From positions 1-41,117 of the forward strand of contig JALSGO010000148.1 in assembly GCA_026982655.1 (NCBI GenBank): a DNA stretch of 41,117 nucleotides. The letters are read 5' to 3'. Positions 1 to 8,074 of the stretch are shown piece after piece. This DNA is from Candidatus Bipolaricaulota bacterium. Its GTDB lineage: Bacteria > Bipolaricaulota > Bipolaricaulia > RBG-16-55-9. The notes beneath the pieces are model-generated. The model saw only the letters and a list, made by a program, of their open reading frames with translations, had not been told where the DNA came from and searched no databases. The first letter of the stretch is position 1. Every line of letters begins with the position of its first letter. The translations under genes were made by a program, and so were the position numbers.

Positions 1-54
1 GCGCAGCTTCTCGATGGGGTCGACCTTTCATCTCATCAAGAGGAGGTAGATACC

Positions 55-798
55 GTGTTGACATCGGGCGTACGGCGCGGTAGCGTAGCGGCGTTGGCGG
101 TGATGTTGCTGGCGCTGGTGGGACTTGCGGGTGGGACAGCGATGGTTCCGGCTCAAGCGCAGACTCTGGACGGCGGAACGGCGACGCTGACGCCCGGGCA
201 AGGCGCGAGCCCGCAGGAGGAGCTGCTGACCGAGGCGCTGGGGGCCCTGGTCGAAGCGGGCTACAACCCGGCGGACTTCGACTTCGAGAGGGCCGTGTTC
301 GATCCCCAAGGGCGGGCGGTCTTCCTACCAACAGACGAGATCGAACGGCGAGCGCAGGCGTTTGTGCAGAACGAGCAGCGCTTCCTCTTGATAGGGGTAC
401 TCTACGCCCGCCAGCCCTTCGAGTTCCAGGGGAAGCGCTATGGGCGGGGGGTGCATCCCGTGGTCCTAGAGAACCGCGCTGCATCCTTAGACCCTAAGGG
501 ACGGAAGAGTGCAGCTCGAGCCTTCCATGGGAACGAAGGCCCAGGGTACGATGGAGGTTCCTGTACCCATAATAGCAATAACGGAGACGTCATTTGCGTA
601 ACGGTTCTGGTCGGAGGCCCAGCACCGAATCCCGGCATAGCCGTTCCTCCTCCCCCGCCGCCGGGAGGACCGGGAGTTCTTCCTGGGGCCTGCGCTGCCT
701 TGGGGAGTGCAGCCCGATTTGCTCCTACCCTGGGAACGTTCGTCGTCATTGCTGGGGCCGTCACCGTAATCTGCATTCTGATCCCGTTAGCCTTCTAA
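55..798 (+). CDS. Secreted protein with proline-rich stretch and C-terminal membrane tail, unknown function
   Basis: I do not recognise the family. The GTG start follows a strong Shine-Dalgarno (AGGAGGT at 41-47, seven bases away). The 247-residue product begins with two arginines and a hydrophobic segment (about 11-30) ending in AQAQ near residue 36, which fits a cleavable signal peptide. The middle (about 50-180) is soluble, with a small cysteine pair (C170, C181). A proline run sits near 198-203, and the last 23 or so residues form one hydrophobic helix reaching the C-terminus without a basic tail. A cysteine (C212) precedes that helix. The next gene, 13 bases downstream, is a CPBP intramembrane protease, so this protein may be its substrate or partner. 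That is inference from adjacency and topology. Certainty is high for a real exported protein and low for its role. Confidence 0.72.
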   Translation: MLTSGVRRGSVAALAVMLLALVGLAGGTAMVPAQAQTLDGGTATLTPGQGASPQEELLTEALGALVEAGYNPADFDFERAVFDPQGRAVFLPTDEIERRAQAFVQNEQRFLLIGVLYARQPFEFQGKRYGRGVHPVVLENRAASLDPKGRKSAARAFHGNEGPGYDGGSCTHNSNNGDVICVTVLVGGPAPNPGIAVPPPPPPGGPGVLPGACAALGSAARFAPTLGTFVVIAGAVTVICILIPLAF

Positions 799-811
799 AG
801 AGGACTGCCGC

Positions 812-1753
812 GTGAGCCCGAAGCACCAGAGACGACCTACAGATACTGCAAGGGAACGGAACAACAACCGTTCCCTTGCTAACTTGCCCTCGCCTCTTCT
901 ACGCTTAGGGCTGTTCTACTTTTATTCGATCTCGCTAGCGGCCTTGGCCTCTACGATCCCAGAGGTTTCTTTGATTGATCTGCAGTTCCGCGTTGTACCT
1001 GTACCTATAAATGCAGCGTATCCTTTCTACACCTTAGGGGTGATTGTGCTCACGTGTTGGCTCATGACCTGCTGGATCGATCGGCGTCCCTTTAGCAGTC
1101 TGGGCCTTCGCCTGGGAGTACAGGTTGGAGCGTACCTCCTTCTAGGTTTCGGGACGGCGTTTGCTGCAAACGTATTGACGCGTTGGCTTATGATGGCAGC
1201 TTATTTGCAGGTCCCCGCTTGGCCGTTTTTTACACTCGTACCCGCAGAAGAACGTCCCTTCTCCCCGAGCACGCTGTTGGCCGTAGCCGTCTACGAAGAG
1301 CTTTATTTCCGCAGCTATGCTTTCCAGACCGTAATGGCCAGCCTAGGAACGGTGCCGGCCATCCTGGCCACCTCTGTGGCCTTTGGCATGATCCACGAGT
1401 CCCGACTGACGGGAGCACTGGCCGTGCTTTTGGGCATCTTCCTGAGCGCACTGTACATAAAGACACGGAGCCTCTGGATGCCTATCGGTTTTCACCTTGG
1501 TTGGAACGTCACAAGCACGTTTATAGGGATTCTCGGATTCGAAGGATCTATGGCGACAAAGTGGGAAGTCGTCTTGGCGAGTCATGCCTTTACTGTGGTC
1601 CTGCTCACCTTGCTGGTGCTAAGGCTGCCCCTCCGTCCTCACCCGCGCGACCGGGAGCTGTGGGATCGTTATGTCAAGCCCGCCCCTTGGCCCCCCTGGC
1701 GGCGGGCGAAAGAGGCCTCCTCCGTCCGAGCAGAACCCCAAAATCCTCGATAA
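812..1753 (+). CDS. CPBP-family intramembrane glutamic-type endopeptidase (CAAX/Abi-like)
   Basis: Polytopic membrane protein of 313 residues carrying the three CPBP (Rce1/Abi) signatures in order: EELYFR at 162-167 (EExxxR), FGMIH at 191-195 (FxxxH), and HLGWN at 228-232 (HxxxN). These line the active site in the family, whose members process prenylated proteins, bacteriocin or pheromone precursors, or C-terminal sorting tails. GTG start at 812 with AAAGAGGA seven bases upstream, 13 bases after the preceding gene, so the two are probably co-transcribed. Sampled stretches are near 52-53 percent GC, lower than the roughly 70 percent of the housekeeping genes, which suggests separate ancestry. 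The first 25 codons contain a strong hairpin (848-879), so a start further downstream cannot be excluded. Its specific target is unknown. Confidence 0.87.
   Translation: MSPKHQRRPTDTARERNNNRSLANLPSPLLRLGLFYFYSISLAALASTIPEVSLIDLQFRVVPVPINAAYPFYTLGVIVLTCWLMTCWIDRRPFSSLGLRLGVQVGAYLLLGFGTAFAANVLTRWLMMAAYLQVPAWPFFTLVPAEERPFSPSTLLAVAVYEELYFRSYAFQTVMASLGTVPAILATSVAFGMIHESRLTGALAVLLGIFLSALYIKTRSLWMPIGFHLGWNVTSTFIGILGFEGSMATKWEVVLASHAFTVVLLTLLVLRLPLRPHPRDRELWDRYVKPAPWPPWRRAKEASSVRAEPQNPR
848..879 (+). repeat. 12-bp perfect inverted repeat (strong hairpin) at the start of the CPBP gene
   Basis: Arms 848-859 and 868-879 are exact reverse complements with an 8-base loop (AACAACAA). The hairpin begins 36 bases into the reading frame and encodes residues of a charged, disordered N-terminus. 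No T-run follows, so it is not a classic terminator. It could slow translation, or act as a processing or mRNA-stability element between the secreted protein and the protease. Confidence 0.7.
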
Positions 1754-1775
1754 CATCTCTTTGCCTTATCGTTTT
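1748..1775 (+). terminator. Weak terminator-like hairpin after the CPBP gene
   Basis: CGATAA at 1748-1753 pairs with TTATCG at 1766-1771 across a 12-base loop, followed by TTTT. The stem is AT-rich and includes the stop codon, so this is a weak candidate. The rest of 1754-1885 shows nothing I can assign. Confidence 0.25.
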
Positions 1776-1885
1776 GCCCGTATTGACACGCAACGCGCGA
1801 CTTGACGGGATATGTAAGGGTACCCGATCCCAGCCAAGAGGGGTGAGAGAGGGAGGATCAGAGCTCAGGAACCGCTCTGGCTCAA

Positions 1886-1961
1886 TGGCTCCCCGGGGTG
1901 GACTCGAACCACCAACCTACCGGTTAACAGCCGGTCGCTCTGCCAATTGAGCTACCGGGGA
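1886..1961 (-). tRNA. tRNA-Asn (anticodon GTT)
   Basis: The reverse strand folds as a full cloverleaf of 76 nt. The acceptor stem is TCCCCGG/CCGGGGA, the D arm reads AGCTCAATTGGCAGAGC, the anticodon stem is ACCGG/CCGGT with loop CTGTTAA, and the T arm contains GGTTCGAGTCC. Anticodon GTT reads asparagine codons. The discriminator is G and the 3' CCA is encoded. It has its own consensus promoter about 25 bases upstream. Confidence 0.97.
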
Positions 1962-1985
1962 CCGTCGGGTTAAAGCTTTACGTAA

Positions 1986-2014
1986 AGTATAGCAAGCGCA
2001 CGGAACCGTGTCAA
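1986..2014 (-). promoter_or_regulatory. Sigma-70 promoter for tRNA-Asn
   Basis: On the minus strand TTGACA (2009-2014) is followed by a 17-base spacer and TATACT (1986-1991). This is nearly perfect consensus and is correctly placed for the tRNA that begins at 1961. Confidence 0.85.
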
Positions 2015-2053
2015 CAGACCGGGTACCTGCGCTAACGGAAATCCCCTAAAGGC

Positions 2054-2077
2054 GGAACGGGATCGGAAGGCCGTTCC
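2054..2077 (-). terminator. Hairpin just past sufS, possible suf operon terminator
   Basis: GGAACGG (2071-2077 read on the minus strand) pairs with CCGTTCC (2054-2060) around a 10-base loop, immediately after the sufS stop. Only a short T-run follows, so this is a weak intrinsic terminator or an mRNA 3'-end stabilising hairpin. Confidence 0.35.
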
Positions 2078-2078
2078 C

Positions 2079-3341
2079 CTACCGAAAGAGACGTTGAGCC
2101 TTTTGAATGCCCTCGAGGAGGCGATCGATCTCGTCCTCGGTGTTGTAGAGGTAGAAGCTGGCGCGGGCGGTGTTGTCCATCCCCAGGCGGGCCATGAGCG
2201 GCTGAGCGCAGTGGTGGCCGCTCCGCACCGCGATCCCCTCCTCGTCCAAGATCCCGGCCAAGTCGTGGGGATGCACGCCCTCGACGTTGAAGGAGATCAC
2301 CCCCAGGCGGTCCTCCGGGTCGTGGGGGCCGTAGACGACGAGGCCCTCCAGGGAGAGCAGCCTCTCCAGTGCGTACTCCAACAGCTTCCGCTCGTGGGCG
2401 TAGACGGCCTCCATGCCCAGATCGAGCAAGTACTCGACGGCAGCCCCCAGGGCGATCCCGTCGGCGATGCTCGGGGTCCCCGCCTCGTACTTCCACGGCA
2501 GCTCGTTCCAGGTCACCCCCTCCAGCGTGACGGTGGCGATCATGTCCCCTCCGTGGAGGAAGGGGTCCATCTGCTCGAGAAGCTCGCGCTTGGCGTACAA
2601 GAAGCCCGTGCCCGTGGGGCCGAGCATCTTGTGGCCCGATGCGGCCAAGAAGTCGCAGTCCAGCTCTTGGACGTCTATCGGAATGTGGGGCGCGGACTGG
2701 GCGGCGTCGATGACCGTAAGGGCCCCCACCCGGTGGGCCTCCTCGACGATCTCTTGCACGGGGTTGACCGTCCCGAGCACGTTCGAGGCGTGGATCGCGC
2801 CTACCAGCTTCGTCTTGGGGGTGATCGCCTCCCGCAGTTGATCGAGCCGCAGGCGCCCGCGGTCGTCTACGTCCACGAATTGGAGCACAATCCCCCGGCG
2901 CTCCCGCAGCATCAGCCAGGGCACGAGGTTGGAGTGGTGCTCCATGATCGTGAGCACCACCTCATCGCCCTCGCTCAAGTTCCAGAAGCCCCACGCGTAG
3001 GCCACGAGGTTAAGAGCCTCCGTGGCGTTGCGGGTAAAGACGATTTCCCGCCAGCTGCGGGCGTTTATAAATTTGGCGACTTTCTTGTGGGCGTTCTCAT
3101 ACGCTACGGACGCCTCGTGGCTCAGGGTGTGGACCGCGCGGTGGACGTTCGCGTTATGGCGTTCATAAAAGCGGGTGAGCGTCTCGATCACGACCTTGGG
3201 GCGCTGGGTGGTGGCGGCGTTGTCCAGGTACGCCAAGGGCTTGCCGTGGATCTCCCTTTGGAGGATGGGAAAATCCTCCCGAATCCTGTGGGGATCCAGC
3301 TCTTTCGCTTTCGCCTGTGCCGGCTTGGCTACGTACGCCAT
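2079..3341 (-). CDS. sufS: Cysteine desulfurase SufS (group II)
   Basis: PLP enzyme that takes sulfur from L-cysteine as a persulfide and hands it, here presumably through SufU, to the SufBCD scaffold. The 420-residue protein has the family landmarks: LDNAATTQRP near 39-48, IDAAQSAPH at 211-219, the PLP lysine in SGHKMLGPTG (K238), and the catalytic cysteine in RSGHHCAQP (C378). SGHHC with a short loop is typical of SufS rather than IscS/NifS. I chose the ATG at 3341. A TTG at 3377 is in frame but would overlap the preceding stop codon and adds a basic stretch atypical of the family. It is the last gene of the suf operon, 28 bases after the Rieske gene. Confidence 0.95.
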   Translation of the reverse strand: MAYVAKPAQAKAKELDPHRIREDFPILQREIHGKPLAYLDNAATTQRPKVVIETLTRFYERHNANVHRAVHTLSHEASVAYENAHKKVAKFINARSWREIVFTRNATEALNLVAYAWGFWNLSEGDEVVLTIMEHHSNLVPWLMLRERRGIVLQFVDVDDRGRLRLDQLREAITPKTKLVGAIHASNVLGTVNPVQEIVEEAHRVGALTVIDAAQSAPHIPIDVQELDCDFLAASGHKMLGPTGTGFLYAKRELLEQMDPFLHGGDMIATVTLEGVTWNELPWKYEAGTPSIADGIALGAAVEYLLDLGMEAVYAHERKLLEYALERLLSLEGLVVYGPHDPEDRLGVISFNVEGVHPHDLAGILDEEGIAVRSGHHCAQPLMARLGMDNTARASFYLYNTEDEIDRLLEGIQKAQRLFR

Positions 3342-3369
3342 GCTCTCGCCCCGTTTCCCCCTGTTTCGC

Positions 3370-3681
3370 TTATTCAAAGAGGATCTGCACCTCGTCGCCC
3401 TCGACGCGCACCTCGTAGGTGGGCAGGGGCTCGAAGGCGGGCATCCTCAGCACCTCTCCCGTGGTGATGTCGAACTGCGCCCCGTGGCGGGGGCACGTAA
3501 TGATCGAGCCCTCGACCGTGCCGCCGGTGAGCACCCCGCCGTCGTGGGTGCAGACGTCTTGAATGGCGTAGAACTTCCCGTCGATGTTGAAGACGGCGAT
3601 CGGCTCCCCGTCGACCTCCAAGGTCTTGTGCTGGCCGGGGGCCAGCTCGTCCGTCTTGGCAACCGTGATCCAGCGCGGCAT
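3370..3681 (-). CDS. Rieske-type [2Fe-2S] ferredoxin of the suf operon
   Basis: Small soluble Rieske protein of 103 residues. The cluster-binding motifs are CTH (C44, H46) and CPRH (C63, H66), so two Cys and two His ligate a [2Fe-2S] cluster. The GGxL and HGAQFD context fits the NirD/BphF-like non-membrane subgroup. It sits between sufU and sufS in the operon. The ATG at 3681 has GGGAGG about nine bases upstream. Rieske or NirD-like proteins recur in suf operons of several Gram-positive and deep-branching bacteria. A role as electron donor for persulfide reduction or cluster assembly, or as a client of the machinery, is inferred from position and not demonstrated. Confidence 0.93.
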   Translation of the reverse strand: MPRWITVAKTDELAPGQHKTLEVDGEPIAVFNIDGKFYAIQDVCTHDGGVLTGGTVEGSIITCPRHGAQFDITTGEVLRMPAFEPLPTYEVRVEGDEVQILFE

Positions 3682-3716
3682 CCGATTCGTCCTCCCTTGT
3701 TTCCCTAACTCCTAGC

Positions 3717-4130
3717 CTAGAACCCGAACTCGTCCTCGCCCTCGTCGTCCCCGTCCGGCCACTCGTGCTCGTCGAAGAGCGCGCCCTTGACGACTTTCAG
3801 GGCCAGCAGGGCGCACTTCAGCCGCATGGGGTTCACCTCCACGCCCAGGAGGTCGAGCATCTCGCGCCTGCCCATCTTCCGGATCTCTTCCAGGGGCTTG
3901 CCCTTGATCTCCTCCGTGAGCAGGGAGGCCGCGGCCTGGCTGATCGCGCACCCCTTGCCGCTGAAGCGCACGTCTTCGACCCGCCGGTCTTTGAGCTTGA
4001 GCTCCATGCGGATCTGATCGCCGCAGGAGGGGTTGCCCTCCTCGCCGACCACGTCGGGGCTCTCGAGGTGGCCGAAGTTGCGGGGGTCTTTGTAATGATC
4101 GAGCAGGATCTCCAAGCCGAGTTCGTCCAT
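3717..4130 (-). CDS. sufU: SufU sulfurtransferase/scaffold-like protein
   Basis: IscU-fold protein of 137 residues with the three conserved cysteines C36 (PSCGD), C61 (GKGCAIS) and C106 (LKCALL), plus D38. In characterised SufU these hold a zinc ion and accept persulfide sulfur from SufS. The insert between the second and third cysteine and the partnership with SufS fit SufU rather than IscU. The C-terminus is strongly acidic. Two in-frame ATGs lie six bases apart (4136 and 4130). The GGGGG Shine-Dalgarno abuts the first and is well spaced from the second, so I use 4130. A promoter candidate overlaps the end of sufD just upstream, so sufU, the Rieske gene and sufS may also be expressed apart from sufCBD. 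Confidence 0.94.
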   Translation of the reverse strand: MDELGLEILLDHYKDPRNFGHLESPDVVGEEGNPSCGDQIRMELKLKDRRVEDVRFSGKGCAISQAAASLLTEEIKGKPLEEIRKMGRREMLDLLGVEVNPMRLKCALLALKVVKGALFDEHEWPDGDDEGEDEFGF

Positions 4131-4147
4131 GGTCATCCCCCACGGCC

Positions 4148-4177
4148 ATTATCGTGCCCTCCCCAGGGGAACGTCAA
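4148..4177 (-). promoter_or_regulatory. Internal suf operon promoter before sufU
   Basis: On the minus strand TTGACG (4172-4177) is followed by an 18-base spacer and GATAAT (4148-4153). The -35 box contains the sufD stop codon. A transcript from here would have a leader of about 10 bases before the sufU Shine-Dalgarno region. Confidence 0.55.
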
Positions 4178-5514
4178 GCGGCCTTTGCGCCTGCGGTCCC
4201 CTGCCACTTGCGGTGGAGGAGCTCCCGCATCCGCTCCCGGACGGACTCTAAGGGGATCTTCTCCAGGGTGGGCTCGAAGAAGCCCTCGACGATCGTCCGC
4301 TGGGCCTCGTCCTCCGAGAGGCCGCGGCTCCTCAGATAGAAGATCTGCTCCTCGTCGAGCTGGCTGGTGGCGGCGGCGTGGGTGCAGCGGACGTCGTTGG
4401 CCTCGATCTCGAGGCTGGGGATGGCGTTCGAGCGCGGGCCGTCCTCGAGAATAAGGGAGCGCTCCGCCTGGAAGGCGTTCGCCCCCTGCGCGCCCGGCGC
4501 GATGCGAATCAACCCCCAGAAGACGGACTTCGACTTGCCCTTGAGTGCCCCCTTGACGTTCACCTCGCCGCGGGTGTGCGGCTTCTCGTGCAACAAGTTC
4601 GAGGTGAGGTCGAAGTGCTGGCGCCCGTCGGTGAAGAAGACCTGCACGTCTTCCACCTCCGCGCCGGGGCCGTCGAGCACCGTCTCGACGTGGGACATCA
4701 CCAACCGCCCCCCGAGCCACCCCAACGTCCAGGAGAGCCTCCCGTCGGCCTCCACCACCGCCCGGCGTCGGGCGAAGTGGAAGACCCTCGTCGGGAGATT
4801 TTCCACCGAGGCCACGCGCACCTCGGCCCCCCGCCCCACGCGCACATAGAGACTCCCGACGTGGAGCGCCGCTCTTTCCACCTCTCGGGAGGAGACGAGC
4901 TCCTCCAGGAGGGTTACGGAGCTGCCGGGCTCGGCGATCAGAACGCCGAGGGAAAAGGCGGCCCGGTCCGCTTGGGTGACCTCTTGGACGACCTTCAGCG
5001 GCTCCTCCAGGGAGACGTCACGGGGGATAACCGCAAAGAGCCCGTGGCGGAAGAAGGCCTGCTGCAGGGCCGTAATGCGATCTGAGGGGGCCGGAAGGGC
5101 CGCGAGGGCCTCCCGGACGAGCTCCGGGTGCTCCCGCACGGCCTCCTCGACGTCCAGAAGGAGGACGCCCTTGGGCTGCAGCCCCGAGGAGCGCTCGATC
5201 CGGGGCGCGGCTCCGTCGAGGAGCGCGTACCTCGCGGCTACGCCCTCCTCCTCGGCGGTGGCCTCCGGGCGGGGCGGCGACGCCGCCTCTCCCGGGATTG
5301 CAGCCGCGGGAGCGGGCGTCAGTTCCTCGAGAGAGAGTCCTCGGACTTGGGTGTAGCGGGAGCCGGGCATCGAGAGCCGTTGTGCGGCCTCCCAGTGCTC
5401 CAGGCGCCACGCCAAGAGCCAGTCCGGCTCCCCCCGCTCGCGGGAGAGGGTCTCGACGGCCTGACGGCTCCAGAGCTCTACGTTCGTCTGCGCACTCGTC
5501 CCGTTCGTGGTCAT
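4174..5514 (-). CDS. sufD: Fe-S cluster assembly protein SufD
   Basis: Component of the SufBC2D scaffold that builds Fe-S clusters, paired with SufB on the ATPase SufC. The 446-residue protein has a poorly conserved N-terminal helical part (ELWSRQAVETL, PDWLLAWR) and then the right-handed parallel beta-helix core. The C-terminus carries family hallmarks: HFDLTSNLLHEKPHTRGEV, CTHAAATSQLDEEQIFYLRSRG, and a closing helical segment ending in LLHRKW. The conserved H in NDVRCTHAAA is present. ATG at 5514 is preceded by GGGGAGGG. It lies 25 bases after sufB. It is paralogous to SufB but shorter in the core and lacks SufB-specific motifs. Confidence 0.94.
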   Translation of the reverse strand: MTTNGTSAQTNVELWSRQAVETLSRERGEPDWLLAWRLEHWEAAQRLSMPGSRYTQVRGLSLEELTPAPAAAIPGEAASPPRPEATAEEEGVAARYALLDGAAPRIERSSGLQPKGVLLLDVEEAVREHPELVREALAALPAPSDRITALQQAFFRHGLFAVIPRDVSLEEPLKVVQEVTQADRAAFSLGVLIAEPGSSVTLLEELVSSREVERAALHVGSLYVRVGRGAEVRVASVENLPTRVFHFARRRAVVEADGRLSWTLGWLGGRLVMSHVETVLDGPGAEVEDVQVFFTDGRQHFDLTSNLLHEKPHTRGEVNVKGALKGKSKSVFWGLIRIAPGAQGANAFQAERSLILEDGPRSNAIPSLEIEANDVRCTHAAATSQLDEEQIFYLRSRGLSEDEAQRTIVEGFFEPTLEKIPLESVRERMRELLHRKWQGTAGAKAA

Positions 5515-5539
5515 TTCCCTCCCCTGTTCTTCGTACGGA

Positions 5540-7003
5540 TTAACCGACGGAGCCTTCCATCTCTAGCTGGATGAGGCGGTTGAACTCCACGGCGTACTCC
5601 ATGGGCAGAGTCTTCGTGAAGGGCTCCATGAAGCCCAGCACGATCATGGCCAGGGCCTCCGCCTCGGGGATCCCGCGGCTCTGGAGGTAGAAGATCTGGT
5701 CCTCGCCCACCTTGCCCACGGTCGCCTCGTGGCCTACGGTGACGTGGTCCTCGTCGATCTCGACGTAGGGATAGGTGTCGGAGCGGGAGTGCTCATCGAG
5801 CAAGAGGGCGTCGCAGAGCACGGTGGCCTTGGCGTGGTGGGCGCCCTGGGCCACTTTGAGCCAGCCCCGATACGAGGTGCGCCCGCCGTCCTTGCTGACG
5901 GACTTGCTGGTGACGGTGCCGGTGGTGTAGGGCGCGGCGTGGATGAGCTTGGCCCCCGTGTCCTGGTGCTGCCCCTTGCCCGCGAACGCGACGCTCAAGA
6001 TGTCGGCCTTCGCTCCTCTTCCAATCATATACACTGAAGGATACTTCATCGTCACACGACTTCCTATATTCGCGTCCACCCACTCCACCGTGGCCTCTTC
6101 ATACGCCACGGCCCGCTTGGTCACGAGGTTGTAGACGTCGTTGGACCAGTTCTGCAGGGTGGTGTAGCGCAGATGGGCCCCGGGCTTGGCGATCAGCTCC
6201 ACCACCGCCGAGTGCAAGGATTCTCGCGAGTAGACGGGCGCGGTGCAGCCCTCGATGTAGTGGACCTTGGAGCCCTCGTCGGCGATGATCAGGGTCCGCT
6301 CGAACTGCCCCATGCTCGCCGCGTTGATTCGGAAGTACGCCTGGAGCGGGATCTCGACGTGCACGCCCTTGGGTACGTACACGAACGACCCCCCGGACCA
6401 GACGGCGCTGTTTAAGGCCGCAAACTTGTTGTCCTCCGGGGGGATGACCGTCCCGAAGTACTCCTTGACCAGATCGGGGAACTCCTTCAAGCCCTCGTCC
6501 ATGGAGAGGAAGACGACGCCCTTCTTTTCTAAGTCCTTGCGGACGTTGTGGTAGACGACCTCGGAGTCGTACTGGGCCCCCACGCCCGCCAGGAACTTCC
6601 GCTCCGCCTCGGGGATGCCCAGCTTCTCAAAGGTCCTTTTGATGTAGTCGGGCACGTCGTCCCAGGAGCGGGCCTCGCGGTCCGTAGGGCGGGCGTAGTA
6701 GATGATCTCGTCGAAGTTAATGGCCGAGAGATCCGCGCCCCAGGTGGGCATCGGTTTCTTCAAGAAGATCTCATAAGCCCGCAGGCGGAACTCGAGCATC
6801 CACTTCGGCTCGCCCTTGATGTGCGCAATCTCCTCGATCACTTCGCGGGAGAGGCCGGGCTTGCCGATGTACTCGTAGCGATCGGTGGGATCCTTGAAGT
6901 CGTACTTGCTGTAATCCCGCTCGAAGACGGCCTGCTCCTTGGCCTCCTCGACGACGGCTGCCCCCTTGTAGCGCTTCTCCCCCAGGTGGGTCACCTCGGC
7001 CAT
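5540..7003 (-). CDS. sufB: Fe-S cluster assembly protein SufB
   Basis: Main scaffold subunit of the SufBC2D complex, with 487 residues as usual for the family. Diagnostic blocks include an N-terminal [21 protein letters not shown]-like region, the beta-helix core with [17 protein letters not shown], the cysteine in [11 protein letters not shown], and near the C-terminus [22 protein letters not shown] followed by [17 protein letters not shown]. The start ATG directly follows the sufC stop (TAGATG, no intervening base), so the two are almost certainly translationally coupled. Order C-B-D matches classical sufCBD cores. Confidence 0.97.
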   Translation of the reverse strand: MAEVTHLGEKRYKGAAVVEEAKEQAVFERDYSKYDFKDPTDRYEYIGKPGLSREVIEEIAHIKGEPKWMLEFRLRAYEIFLKKPMPTWGADLSAINFDEIIYYARPTDREARSWDDVPDYIKRTFEKLGIPEAERKFLAGVGAQYDSEVVYHNVRKDLEKKGVVFLSMDEGLKEFPDLVKEYFGTVIPPEDNKFAALNSAVWSGGSFVYVPKGVHVEIPLQAYFRINAASMGQFERTLIIADEGSKVHYIEGCTAPVYSRESLHSAVVELIAKPGAHLRYTTLQNWSNDVYNLVTKRAVAYEEATVEWVDANIGSRVTMKYPSVYMIGRGAKADILSVAFAGKGQHQDTGAKLIHAAPYTTGTVTSKSVSKDGGRTSYRGWLKVAQGAHHAKATVLCDALLLDEHSRSDTYPYVEIDEDHVTVGHEATVGKVGEDQIFYLQSRGIPEAEALAMIVLGFMEPFTKTLPMEYAVEFNRLIQLEMEGSVG

Positions 7004-7816
7004 CTACGCCACCCCCTCCTTCTCCTCTTCTTTGCTTGGCCTTTGCGCTCCCTCCTCGAGCTCGATGCCCAGCTCTCGGAGCAGGGGCTCGTAGCCTTGG
7101 GCTTCCAGCTCGTGGGCCAGCTCGGGCCCGCCGCTCTTTACGATCCGCCCGTCGACCATCACGTGTACATAATCGGGCTTGAGGAAGTTGAGGATGCGCT
7201 GGTAGTGGGTGATCGCCAGGCACCCGAAATCGGGCCCGCGCAGGGCGTTGACCGCCTCGGCGACGATCTTTACCGAGTCGATGTCCAGCCCGGAGTCCGT
7301 CTCGTCGAGGATGGCGATCTCGGGCCGGAGCATGAGCATCTGAAGGATCTCCGCCCGCTTCTTCTCCCCGCCGGAGAAGCCCTCGTTGAGATACCGGGTG
7401 GCGAACGACTCGTCCAATCGTAGCTTCTTTAGGTTCTCCAAGAGCCGCTTGCGGAACTCCCCGAAGGGGAGCTTCTCGCCGTTCGCCCGGCGGGCCTTGA
7501 TCGCTTGGAGCAGAAACCGCGAGAGGGGAACCCCGTCGATCTCGTAGGGGTACTGAAACGCCAAGAAGAGCCCCAAGCGGGCCCGCTCGTCCGGCTCCAG
7601 CTCCAAGATGTTCTCCCCCTTGAAGAGCACCTCGCCCTCGGTGACCTCGTACTTGGGGTGGCCCATCAGGGCGAAGGCCAGGGTGCTCTTCCCGGAGCCG
7701 TTGGGCCCCATGATGGCGTGGATCTCGCCCTTTTGAACGATCAAGTCGAGCCCTTTGAGGATCTCCTTCTCCTCAACCCGGACGTGTAGGTTCCGAATCT
7801 CCAGCCGATCGGTCAT
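7004..7816 (-). CDS. sufC: Fe-S cluster assembly ATPase SufC
   Basis: ABC-type ATPase that drives conformational change in SufBD during cluster assembly. The 270-residue protein has Walker A GPNGSGKST (37-45), the SufC-type signature FSGGEKKRAEILQ, and Walker B IAILDETDSGLD followed by the H-loop ITHYQRIL. The ORF is open further upstream, but ATG at 7816 gives the canonical N-terminus (LEIRNLHV) and has a GGGAGAGG Shine-Dalgarno. The C-terminus has a short Lys/Glu-rich tail beyond the usual end. It is the first gene of the operon, with a consensus promoter about 80 bases upstream. Confidence 0.96.
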   Translation of the reverse strand: MTDRLEIRNLHVRVEEKEILKGLDLIVQKGEIHAIMGPNGSGKSTLAFALMGHPKYEVTEGEVLFKGENILELEPDERARLGLFLAFQYPYEIDGVPLSRFLLQAIKARRANGEKLPFGEFRKRLLENLKKLRLDESFATRYLNEGFSGGEKKRAEILQMLMLRPEIAILDETDSGLDIDSVKIVAEAVNALRGPDFGCLAITHYQRILNFLKPDYVHVMVDGRIVKSGGPELAHELEAQGYEPLLRELGIELEEGAQRPSKEEEKEGVA

Positions 7817-7892
7817 GACCTCTCCCTTCGTTTGGCTTGGCTTCGCATTCGCATTCGCTGAGTCCGGATACAGCCTTAAGGAAGTCGCAAAA

Positions 7893-7921
7893 AGTCTACT
7901 AGATTGGTCCGATTTTGTCAA
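7893..7921 (-). promoter_or_regulatory. Main suf operon promoter
   Basis: On the minus strand TTGACA (7916-7921), a 17-base spacer and TAGACT (7893-7898), leaving a leader of roughly 70 bases to sufC. The leader contains short CGAATG and GCCAA doublets. I see no clear IscR- or SufR-type operator. Confidence 0.75.
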
Positions 7922-7968
7922 GGACGCTCTTGTGATAAGGACTTGCCTTGCTCTAGGGTCCGTGCGCA

Positions 7969-7998
7969 TTGACTTCCTATGGGCACCGGGATTAGAGT
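7969..7998 (+). promoter_or_regulatory. Possible promoter for the PD-(D/E)XK-like gene
   Basis: TTGACT (7969-7974), an 18-base spacer and TAGAGT (7993-7998), about 75 bases before the start codon at 8075. It is divergent from the suf promoter. The match is moderate. Confidence 0.4.
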
Positions 7999-8074
7999 TA
8001 GATACGGTTACCGACGCATTGCCCTGCGTTGCTCATTGCAGGTCTTGCTGGGGCGTTAAAGGAGCAATCAGACA

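Noticed and set aside
2094-3467. Long plus-strand frame opposite sufS
   Set aside because: Antisense to a clearly conserved enzyme, with no motif and no promoter or Shine-Dalgarno.
7817-7969. Longer start for sufC
   Set aside because: The extra 51 residues include the promoter and leader; the family N-terminus begins at the ATG at 7816.
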